Shown here: positions 43,083 through 49,988 of the stretch, piece by piece | Layout of the letters: each line of letters begins with the position of its first letter | Position numbering within the stretch: the first letter of the stretch is position 1 | Assembly: GCA_022749295.1 (NCBI GenBank) | Contig: CP062007.1 | Coordinates: 3,129,501 to 3,193,500 of the forward strand | Length of the DNA stretch: 64,000 bases | From: Flavobacteriaceae bacterium GSB9 | GTDB taxonomy: Bacteria; Bacteroidota; Bacteroidia; Flavobacteriales; Flavobacteriaceae | Direction of reading: 5' to 3' | Translations under genes and position numbers: made by a program | The notes under the pieces: model-generated | The model's input: only the letters and a program-made list of their open reading frames with translations | Database searches by the model: none | Told to the model about the DNA's origin: nothing

Positions 43083-43847
43083 ATGAAAACTTTAATTTAC
43101 ATTATTAACGTATTGCTTTTAATGTCATGTGGTGAGGAAAGAGTTTACACAACGGGGTCTTACGGAACCCTAAAGTCTTTTACGGAAAAACAACATTATG
43201 TAGACCATAAAACTAGTGAAACTTATATTTCTGGAGACCTAAGCTTTGGTCTCCATATGCAGGACGACAGCTCGTTTGATGATACCAAAACTATAGCATC
43301 ACTGCATATTCATCGTAATGCCACCGGAAAATTTTACAATTATTACTATGGTTTGGGGGCTTCCCTTGGAGCCTATCGATTTAAAGAAGGTTATAAAAAT
43401 TTGGCAAGAAAAGACAAGAAGGCCAGTTTTTACAATGTTAATTTTAAAAGTGGAATCAACTACACCTATACAAGACCAAAAATTGATTATCGGTTTTTGG
43501 GTGTGGAAGTGGCTTATAATAACGAGTTTGGTGATTACCAAAAAAAGATAGCTGACCTGGCTAAAGTAAACGATCCAGAGCTGATTGTTGTAAATCAAAA
43601 ATCATTTTTTACTTATCACCTCTTTTCAGAATACGTCTTTAAATTGTCCAGTGAAGAAGCACTTACAGTGGGCTTTTATGCAGGAGGATTAATTGGTATA
43701 AAAGAAACAGATATGTTTGATGGAGATAATGCTTTTAGAGGGTTCACAGTAGGGGTTAGATTAAAAAAGCATAGCCTTAATTTTATTTATGAACTTGGGC
43801 AAAACGAAATTCGTTCTGCAAAATTAGGGCTTACATATCAACTTTAA
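43083..43847 (+). CDS. Hypothetical lipoprotein with beta-barrel-like repeats
   Basis: 254 aa. Lipoprotein signal with LLLMSC (Cys ~16). The rest is rich in alternating polar/aromatic strands (KFYNYYYGLGASLGAYRF, LGVEVAYNNEF, LTVGFYAGGLIGI) and ends KLGLTYQL, a pattern like outer-membrane barrels, though a lipidated barrel would be odd. It may be a periplasm-facing outer-membrane lipoprotein. Family unknown; first of the small envelope genes after the SDR operon. Confidence 0.6.
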   Translation: MKTLIYIINVLLLMSCGEERVYTTGSYGTLKSFTEKQHYVDHKTSETYISGDLSFGLHMQDDSSFDDTKTIASLHIHRNATGKFYNYYYGLGASLGAYRFKEGYKNLARKDKKASFYNVNFKSGINYTYTRPKIDYRFLGVEVAYNNEFGDYQKKIADLAKVNDPELIVVNQKSFFTYHLFSEYVFKLSSEEALTVGFYAGGLIGIKETDMFDGDNAFRGFTVGVRLKKHSLNFIYELGQNEIRSAKLGLTYQL

Positions 43848-43876
43848 TATGATTACTCAATTTTAAATTTTAAGTT

Positions 43877-44389
43877 ATGAAAACATTTAATAAAATATTT
43901 AAAAAGGTCGCTCTTGTAGCCGCTATTTTTTGTGTTCTATGCTCAGGCGCACAAAAGAAATTTATAGATTTTGACACATTTGTTAGGGTTTATAATTTGA
44001 GCGGAAAAAAAATAGCCAAAGGGCAAATGGCTTTTCTGAACGATTCCATAATTGGAATTAAAAGTAGGGATAAAATAAAGAAGATTAACTTTTTAGAAAT
44101 AGGTAAAATAAAAACAAAACGGTCAGGAGGGCATAATGTACTAATGGGGTCGGTGATGGGGGCTTCTCTAGGAATTGTTGCCGGAATTTCTACGGCAGAT
44201 CCCGATGCATGGATTTTTGGTTACTCTGCAAGTGAGGGAGCTGCTGGCTTTGGTATTTTGGGAGCCCTTGGCGGAGGTGCGCTGGGAGGTATAGTGGCTG
44301 GTTTAAAAAATTCTGAAACTCTATTCATCAATGGAAATGCAGCCAATTGGAAAGCTTTTAAAAACTCAGTTGAAATTAAAAACCAATAA
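43877..44389 (+). CDS. Hypothetical exported protein with Gly-rich hydrophobic segment
   Basis: 170 aa. Signal peptide ending LCSGAQ (~26). A small beta-rich domain follows (~28-80, VRVYNLSGKKIAKGQMAFLN and IKKINFLEIGKIKTK), then a Gly/Ala-rich hydrophobic stretch (~90-145, VMGASLGIVAGI and GALGGGALGGIVAGL). The plan resembles the two SCTVY lipoproteins downstream. Function unknown; such Gly-zipper segments often insert in membranes. Confidence 0.6.
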   Translation: MKTFNKIFKKVALVAAIFCVLCSGAQKKFIDFDTFVRVYNLSGKKIAKGQMAFLNDSIIGIKSRDKIKKINFLEIGKIKTKRSGGHNVLMGSVMGASLGIVAGISTADPDAWIFGYSASEGAAGFGILGALGGGALGGIVAGLKNSETLFINGNAANWKAFKNSVEIKNQ

Positions 44390-44405
44390 GTTGAATTAAA
44401 TAGTC

Positions 44406-44822
44406 ATGAAGCCATATATCAAGATATCATTTTTAGGATTAATCGCTTCTATTTTATTTGCGGTATTCGCCTTTTTTAGTTGTGAAGCTGCTCTTAATTG
44501 CTTAAAGGGTTTAAAACCTCCCGAGTTTCCGTCTAAACAATTAAAAATAGCGTATTTAGGCCAGGCGTATTATGATGATTTGATTCCGTATGTGCCTCAA
44601 AGGACAAATACGGATGTTTATGTGTGGGATTTTCAAATTGAAGGCTAAGTACCTAAAGGGATAAATGTCTATTTAAGCTCAGGGAGAATAATATTTGAAG
44701 GTGTACCAACAGGGGCCGGGATTTATGAGTTTAAAATTCTTTTGAGTGTTGATTCACTTAACGGTGTAAGTTTATGTGATTCTGCTACGGCATCCAAAGA
44801 ATACACAATTCAAATAAAATAG
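44406..44822 (+). pseudogene. Small exported protein gene broken by in-frame TAA
   Basis: From ATG 44406 an 80-aa product is read (signal/anchor FLGLIASILFAVFAFFSC, then ALNCLKGLKPPEF...), ending at TAA 44646-44648. In the same frame 57 more sense codons follow (VPKGINVYLSSGRIIFEGVP and GAGIYEFKILLSVDSLNG) to TAG 44820-44822. The continuation reads like an Ig-like beta domain, so the intact protein had about 138 residues. A CAA to TAA change (giving ...IEG-Q-VPKG) would explain it. Confidence 0.6.
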
Positions 44823-44857
44823 TATGCTGTAAAAGCGAAGTAATATTGAATAGAATT

Positions 44858-45235
44858 ATGAAAACAATTAAAAAATTAATCAGGTTAATTGCTAAGTTTT
44901 TTGCTTTGGTTGTGCTTTTGCAAAGCTGTACAGTTTATAAATCGGCCAATAGTACTTTAGAACATGCGTTTAAAAGTAAATCGAAAGTTAAGGTTACAAC
45001 CACTAATAATGATTCATATAGGTTTAAGCGGATTGATTTTGAGCAAGGAAAATTTTATGGCGTTCAAAAAGTTAAAGGTGAATTAAAATATATAACTCTG
45101 GATGAGGGTTCGGTTTTAAGTGTAAATGAAGAAAATAGGGCAGTATCCTCAATTTCAACATTTGGAGTTTTTATTGGTTCTATCCTGGGTATAATTGTTA
45201 CGGCATTTTATTTAGATACCGGAGGGTCTTTATAG
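44858..45235 (+). CDS. Small SCTVY lipoprotein, copy 1
   Basis: 125 aa from ATG 44858 (TTG at 44846 rejected). Lipoprotein signal ending LLQSCTVYKS; a beta-rich domain (~35-90: SKVKVTTTNNDSYRFKRIDF); a C-terminal hydrophobic helix (~95-115, FGVFIGSILGIIVTAFYL). Paralogous to the gene at 46379, with identical DNA around both starts. Function unknown. Confidence 0.7.
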   Translation: MKTIKKLIRLIAKFFALVVLLQSCTVYKSANSTLEHAFKSKSKVKVTTTNNDSYRFKRIDFEQGKFYGVQKVKGELKYITLDEGSVLSVNEENRAVSSISTFGVFIGSILGIIVTAFYLDTGGSL

Positions 45236-45332
45236 TGACCATTTTAATGGTTATAACTTAGTGCCAGTAAACTACATTTATTAATTAGCTAATCAATAAG
45301 TGCTTTTTGTACAATTTTAAAAAAATAATATC

Positions 45333-46121
45333 ATGAAAACAATCGAACAAATTTTTTATACAATTCTATTGAGTGTTTGCTTTCAATTGGCTTTTACTCA
45401 TCCCATATCTGCCCAAAAAAAGATAAAAATTGATGAGCAACTTAAGGAAAATAGTCAATTCTTCACCGTTAAACGAAAAGGAATCAGAGCTATTGGAAGA
45501 TATAAGTTTGGGCCATTTAAAATAATTTCGGGAAAACAGGGTTGGGTAAAAGTTCGCTCTAAATCACCTTTTTTTGGTGATCATACATCTATAAAATCTT
45601 CTTCCAAACAGTCCTTTGTTTTTGTGAATAAAATAGGCGATACCTGTATCGCAAATATCCGTATAACAGAAAATATCGAAACAGATGACGGGAATTGGTT
45701 TTCTCGCACTTTCTTAAATTGGTCCGATTCTGAAGTTAAAAAAGGAGAAGGGGTATTTGAAACAGATTTTTCATTTTCAAGAGACACAATTCCATGGAGG
45801 CTAACTTTAGTTTATCCTGTTTATGCAGAAGTTCAAAATGGAGATATAAAGCAGGATACTATCACAAAATTTCGGGGCGCTTTGATCGGTGCAAATACCA
45901 CTATTGAAATTAAAAAAGTTACCGTAAGAGAAGACGGCAAAAAAAGGTCTTGGCTTAACCCCATATTAGGTTATGAACTTTGGCAAGGATCAAAGTCTCT
46001 GGCTGCTGTTCAAGTGATGCCAGCTAATAGAATGCATGTCTGGATTCGTGATGATTTAGATTCTTCATTAAAGTTTATTCTGGCCAGTAGCTTGTCAGCC
46101 TTACTTGTACATACTCTTTAA
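45333..46121 (+). CDS. Hypothetical exported protein
   Basis: 262 aa. Signal peptide ending HPISAQ (~28). A beta-rich, lysine-rich mature part with no recognised motif; conserved-looking words are RAIGRYKFGPFKI and KRSWLNPILGYELWQG. The C-terminus ends in a mildly hydrophobic stretch (LKFILASSLSALLVHTL). Probably periplasmic or outer-membrane associated. It sits between the two SCTVY lipoprotein genes. Confidence 0.55.
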   Translation: MKTIEQIFYTILLSVCFQLAFTHPISAQKKIKIDEQLKENSQFFTVKRKGIRAIGRYKFGPFKIISGKQGWVKVRSKSPFFGDHTSIKSSSKQSFVFVNKIGDTCIANIRITENIETDDGNWFSRTFLNWSDSEVKKGEGVFETDFSFSRDTIPWRLTLVYPVYAEVQNGDIKQDTITKFRGALIGANTTIEIKKVTVREDGKKRSWLNPILGYELWQGSKSLAAVQVMPANRMHVWIRDDLDSSLKFILASSLSALLVHTL

Positions 46122-46129
46122 AGTAGATT

Positions 46130-46222
46130 TTGTATAAAAAAATCTTTTTAACAATTGTGTTTCTGTTTGCTATTGGAGCTTCTGCAACTTTAGTGTTTCA
46201 AGATGACTTTAAGGTGAGGTAG
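46130..46222 (+). pseudogene. Signal-peptide-like remnant ending at in-frame TAG
   Basis: From TTG 46130 the frame reads a signal-like stretch (YKKIFLTIVFLFAIGASAT) to a TAG at 46220-46222, then continues open in the same frame up to and through the next gene. It may be the start of a lost exported protein. No ATG is available, so support is weak. Confidence 0.25.
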
Positions 46223-46378
46223 GGGAATCTAAAATTGGATAGTATTTATGCAAACAACAGAAAACCACCGATTTTATCAGTGGCCTATAAACAAATAAAT
46301 GCTCGGTTTCAAATTAACCAAAGAGTGAAAGCTTATCATTCATACTGTTACAATTTTAAAACGTTTAAAAATAGAATT

Positions 46379-46750
46379 ATGAAAACAATTAACAAACAAC
46401 TCAATCTAATCTCACTAATATTTAGTGTAACTATCCTTTTTCAAAGCTGCACGGTTTACCGATCTGACCAGATATCACTAGGACAGGCTGTTGCAAAAGA
46501 GTCCAAGGTTAGAATCGAATCCAAAAACAATAATATTGATAAATTTCACAGGATAATACTTGAAGATGGCCATTACTATGGTATCAAGAGAATTAATGGC
46601 AAAATCTTAAAATTTGCTTTAAATGAAGATTATACTCACACTGTTAAAGAAAAGGATAAAACAACATCAACAATTTTAACTATTGCGCTGCCCGTAGTGG
46701 CAATTGCCACACTCGTTTTAATATCTCAGGATGCCTTTAAATGGTGGTAG
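46379..46750 (+). CDS. Small SCTVY lipoprotein, copy 2
   Basis: 123 aa from ATG 46379; the frame is open further up but only from a TTG. Lipoprotein signal ending LFQSCTVYRS, a beta-rich domain (~35-90: SKVRIESKNNNIDKFHRIIL, then GHYYGIKRINGKILKFAL) and a C-terminal hydrophobic helix (~98-115). It matches copy 1 in length, domain order and many residues. The 23 bp around the start (46370-46392) are identical to 44849-44871. Confidence 0.7.
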   Translation: MKTINKQLNLISLIFSVTILFQSCTVYRSDQISLGQAVAKESKVRIESKNNNIDKFHRIILEDGHYYGIKRINGKILKFALNEDYTHTVKEKDKTTSTILTIALPVVAIATLVLISQDAFKWW

Positions 46751-46821
46751 GAATTTTTATTTGAAGCGCTGTACAGAGCTACGGTTATTGTACCAATAAT
46801 TGTGACATAGAGTTTAAGTGA

Positions 46822-46848
46822 AGAACCACCTAAAATATAGGTGGTTCT
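46822..46848. terminator. Hairpin between convergent genes
   Basis: AGAACCACCTA (46822-46832) pairs perfectly with TAGGTGGTTCT (46838-46848), 11 bp with a 5-nt loop. No strong T-run on either side, so termination may be weak or Rho-aided. It separates the accessory region from proA. Confidence 0.55.
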
Positions 46849-46872
46849 GGGATTTATAGATAAATTATGGTT

Positions 46873-48072
46873 TTAGACTCTAACATGCCCATCACCAAAA
46901 ACATAATATTTATTGGTAACCAATTGCTTTAATCCAAGTGGGCCACGATGGTGTAACTTATCGGTACTAATGGCCAATTCGGCGCCAACGCCCATTTGTC
47001 CACCATCGGTAAAGCGGGTAGAGGCATTGTGGTAAACAGCGGCACTATCCACTTGCTCCATAAATAAATTGGCTTTCTCTTTATCCTCTGTTAGGATGGC
47101 TGCAGAGTGCCCGCCAGAATATGTGTTTATGGTTTCTATGGCTTGGTCTAATGAATCAACTTCGGCCAAAAGAATTTTTAAAGCTAAAAACTCTTCGTAC
47201 CAAGTATCTTCGTTAGGAATTTTATTTTCATTTGGAAGAATTTTTCCAATATTTTCATCTACAAGAATATCAACATTCACATTCTGTAAAACCTGCTGAA
47301 GTTCTTTTACTTTTCCTTCGTAGTTAGGTATATTTTTATTGATTAAAACCTTATCCAAGGCGTTGCAACCTGATATTTTGTGGGTTTTGGCATTTACCAA
47401 TACTTTAACTGTTTTTTTCCAATCAGCATCTTCTGCAACATACAAAAAGTTGTTGCCTCTTCCGCTTATCAATACGGCGCAACTGGCATGGTCTTTAACA
47501 AACTTAATAAGACGTTCGCCACCTCGAGGTACGATTAAATCTAAGGGTTCTGATGGATTTCTTAAAAATTCTTGAGTTTCTTCGCGTTTTAGGTGCAAAA
47601 GCCTAATCCAGTCTTTATCTAATCCATTTTCAGCTAGAGCTTCATGCCAGCACTCTTCTAAAATCAGGTTGCTATTAATAGCTTCTTTGCCTCCTTTTAA
47701 TAGTATTTTGTTATTGGCCTTAAACGCCAAAACAGCCGCTTCAATGGTCACATCTGGTCGTGATTCATAAATAATTAAAATAGTTCCGAAAGGAGCTGTT
47801 TTGTTAGTTATTTTTAAACCACTATCAAGCGTTACGTTTGAGATTTCCTTTCCAACAGGGTCGTCTTGATCTTTCACTTCTTTTATGGCTTGAATCATAC
47901 CGTTTACTTTTGCGGAGTCAACTACCAAACGGTCGTAAAGCGCTTGGTCGTCACGGTTAAAAGCGTCGAGGTCTTTTTTGTTGGCTTTTATAATGTTATC
48001 ACGCTCTCTATCTATAATATTTATCATAGATTGAAGAACATTATTTTTTATATCTGAACTTAAAAGTTTCAT
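46873..48072 (-). CDS. proA: Gamma-glutamyl phosphate reductase
   Basis: 399 aa, aldehyde-dehydrogenase fold. Motifs NKTAPFGTILIIYESRPDVT near 89-108, DLIVPRGGERLIKFV (~180) and the catalytic-Cys region KISGCNALDKVL (~232-243) are seen. It reduces glutamyl-5-phosphate to glutamate-5-semialdehyde in proline synthesis. It follows proB by 14 bp and is last of the proC-proB-proA operon. Confidence 0.95.
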   Translation of the reverse strand: MKLLSSDIKNNVLQSMINIIDRERDNIIKANKKDLDAFNRDDQALYDRLVVDSAKVNGMIQAIKEVKDQDDPVGKEISNVTLDSGLKITNKTAPFGTILIIYESRPDVTIEAAVLAFKANNKILLKGGKEAINSNLILEECWHEALAENGLDKDWIRLLHLKREETQEFLRNPSEPLDLIVPRGGERLIKFVKDHASCAVLISGRGNNFLYVAEDADWKKTVKVLVNAKTHKISGCNALDKVLINKNIPNYEGKVKELQQVLQNVNVDILVDENIGKILPNENKIPNEDTWYEEFLALKILLAEVDSLDQAIETINTYSGGHSAAILTEDKEKANLFMEQVDSAAVYHNASTRFTDGGQMGVGAELAISTDKLHHRGPLGLKQLVTNKYYVFGDGHVRV

Positions 48073-48086
48073 GATTTTTTTGTGTT

Positions 48087-48872
48087 TTAGTGTATAAATT
48101 TTGTACCTATTTCTTTATCGTCAATAATGTCGACGATAACATTCTCGCGTTTTCCGTTAGCGATAAAGGTTGGGATGTCTTTTTCGGCAGTGCCTTTGGC
48201 TATTTTAATTTTGGAAGCCATACCACCACGGCCTTCGCCTTCTTTTTTGTTAGATGCTTTTACGTATTTCTCAACGTTTTCGTCAACTTTTACTTCTCTA
48301 AGTTTTTTTGAACCTTCATCGTCAGGATGCCCTGTGTATAGCCCATCTGTATCAGACAATATAATCAATCTATCAACATCAAGCAACTCGGCAACCAAAC
48401 TTGCCAATTCATCGTTATCCGAAAACATTGACATGGTAAGCGATACCGCATCGTCCTCATTGGCAATTGGAATAACGCCTTCAGATAAAAGGCCTTCGTA
48501 GCAATTAATCATGTTTTCACGGTGCAAGCCAGCATCAAAATCACGTTTTGTAGCTAATACTTGAGCACAATACATACCGTAATCGGCAAAAATATTATAA
48601 TAATAACGCATCAAACGAGGTTGGCCGATAGACGAATAAATCTGTCTGCGAATCGATTTGTCCTTGGTTTTAGTTGCGCCAAGTACTTCTCTTCCTGCTA
48701 TGGCCGAACCCGATGATACTAAAATCACCATAATGCCACGCTCATAAAGTACTGCGATTTGTCTAACTAATTCCCTCAAAACAGGGCCTAAAATTCGGTT
48801 GTCTCTGTTGGTTAGTACATTGGTGCCAACCTTAACAACTACTCTTTTAATTTCTTCTTGATCTTCTGCCAT
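48087..48872 (-). CDS. proB: Glutamate 5-kinase, without PUA domain
   Basis: 261 aa: amino-acid kinase fold only. VVKVGTNVLTN (~7-17), VSSGSAIAGREVLG (~51-64) and ILSDTDGLYTGHP (~170-182) are the family motifs. The C-terminal PUA domain present in the 367-aa E. coli enzyme is missing, as in some other bacteria. It phosphorylates glutamate and is usually feedback-inhibited by proline. It starts 1 bp after proC. Confidence 0.93.
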   Translation of the reverse strand: MAEDQEEIKRVVVKVGTNVLTNRDNRILGPVLRELVRQIAVLYERGIMVILVSSGSAIAGREVLGATKTKDKSIRRQIYSSIGQPRLMRYYYNIFADYGMYCAQVLATKRDFDAGLHRENMINCYEGLLSEGVIPIANEDDAVSLTMSMFSDNDELASLVAELLDVDRLIILSDTDGLYTGHPDDEGSKKLREVKVDENVEKYVKASNKKEGEGRGGMASKIKIAKGTAEKDIPTFIANGKRENVIVDIIDDKEIGTKFIH

Positions 48873-48873
48873 T

Positions 48874-49680
48874 TTATTTGTTTTTACCTAGTTCAACAGC
48901 TCTGTTGAAAGCGGCAAATGCCCCTTCTTGAATAAATTGATTTACATTGTTGCTTACCATCGAATCTATGGCTGCTTGCGTTGTACCTCCTTTTGAAGCT
49001 ACTCGGCTTATCCAAGTTTCTGGTGTTATGTCCGATTGTTTATAGAGTTCAACAGCGCCTTCAAAGGTGTTGGTTACCATGGTTTTAGAGTCTTTTTCGG
49101 AGAAGCCCATTTTTTTTGCGGCTTCCATCATGGCTTGCATGAAATAGAACACGTATGCAGGACCACTTCCCGAAATACCAGTTGAAGCATCAATAAAATT
49201 TTGCGTGCTTACATGGATGGATGCTCCCGTAGTATCTAAAAGGCCTTGAACCATAATAAGTTCTACGTTTGAAACCTCGCTAGAGGCGGTAAAAGAGGTT
49301 ACGCCTTTACCAACTTGAGCTGGTAAATTGGGCATAGTTCTAACTACTTTTGTAGCGTCTAATTTTTGTTGAATGGTTTCTATGGTAACACCGGCCATTA
49401 AAGAAACAAATATCTGCCCTTTATTAATCATGGGCTTGATTTCTTCAAACAGCGCATCACTGTGGTAAGGCTTAACTGCTATAAAAACGACATCGGCCTC
49501 TGGTAGGCAGTCGTTCAAATTGTCGTAAACATCAAATCGTTCGTCTTTGCTTAAAGTTGTAATTTTTTCTGGGTCAGTGTCGTAAATTTTGAGTTTGTTT
49601 TTACTCAATAGTGGCGATTTTGCCATGCCTTCTGAGTATGTTAAACCCATGTTTCCTGCTCCAATTACTAATACTTTCAT
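48874..49680 (-). CDS. proC: Pyrroline-5-carboxylate reductase
   Basis: 268 aa from ATG 49678-49680 (MKVLVIGAGNMG); the frame is open 16 codons further but without the conserved start. The Rossmann GxGxxG (~6-11), FVSLMAGVTIETI (~100) and GSGPAYVFYFMQAM (~163-176) are typical of P5CR. It performs the last step of proline synthesis. As first gene of the operon it carries the promoter described at 49698-49728. Confidence 0.95.
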   Translation of the reverse strand: MKVLVIGAGNMGLTYSEGMAKSPLLSKNKLKIYDTDPEKITTLSKDERFDVYDNLNDCLPEADVVFIAVKPYHSDALFEEIKPMINKGQIFVSLMAGVTIETIQQKLDATKVVRTMPNLPAQVGKGVTSFTASSEVSNVELIMVQGLLDTTGASIHVSTQNFIDASTGISGSGPAYVFYFMQAMMEAAKKMGFSEKDSKTMVTNTFEGAVELYKQSDITPETWISRVASKGGTTQAAIDSMVSNNVNQFIQEGAFAAFNRAVELGKNK

Positions 49681-49697
49681 AAATGTTTTTTGGTTAA

Positions 49698-49728
49698 TAA
49701 ACTTATTTGTTTGGCTTATAAGCCGCAA
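49698..49728 (-). promoter_or_regulatory. proCBA promoter with embedded palindrome
   Basis: On the minus strand: TTG (49728-49726), 20-bp spacer, TAAGTTTA (49705-49698), 18 bp before the proC ATG. The perfect 12-bp palindrome GGCTTATAAGCC (49713-49724) lies inside the spacer, where a repressor would block RNA polymerase. Confidence 0.6.
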
Positions 49729-49936
49729 TTTTTATGCGACAATGCCAAAATGGAATTTAGTTTTTTAGATTTTTGGTAATTTAATGTTTTTTGAAGTTTT
49801 GTTAAAATATTTGTAGGCAAAATGCCGAAAAGGTTGTATAAATGACAATTTCATAATTTACATAAACAAATAAAACTGACAGTATGTCGGTGACATTTTG
49901 TGGAAAAGCAAAGAGGTTTATTGAGAATAACAAAAA
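49729..49936. other. Intergenic region with tandem TGACA-N3-TGT sites
   Basis: No gene. It holds TGACAGTATGTC (49877-49888) and TGACATTTTGTG (49891-49902), two copies of TGACAnnnTGTs spaced 14 bp; see findings. The rest is AT-rich. Confidence 0.5.
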
Positions 49937-49965
49937 AAGTCCGTCTCAAATTTTGAAACGGACTT
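49937..49965 (-). terminator. Terminator of pnp
   Basis: AAGTCCGT (49937-49944) and ACGGACTT (49958-49965) form the stem, extended by TCAAA/TTTGA inside; the minus strand continues TTTTTTTG. It lies about 23 bp after the pnp stop. Confidence 0.88.
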
Positions 49966-49988
49966 AACTTTATTAAGATTAAAAGAAA

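Noticed and set aside
10730-44648. UAA recoding or suppressor tRNA as explanation for the interrupted genes
   Set aside because: Many housekeeping genes here end with TAA at the normal place, and the only tRNA in the window is an ordinary-anticodon tRNA-Arg.
46235-46378. Extended N-terminus of the second SCTVY lipoprotein from a TTG
   Set aside because: The ATG at 46379 places the lipoprotein signal at the start and matches its paralogue.
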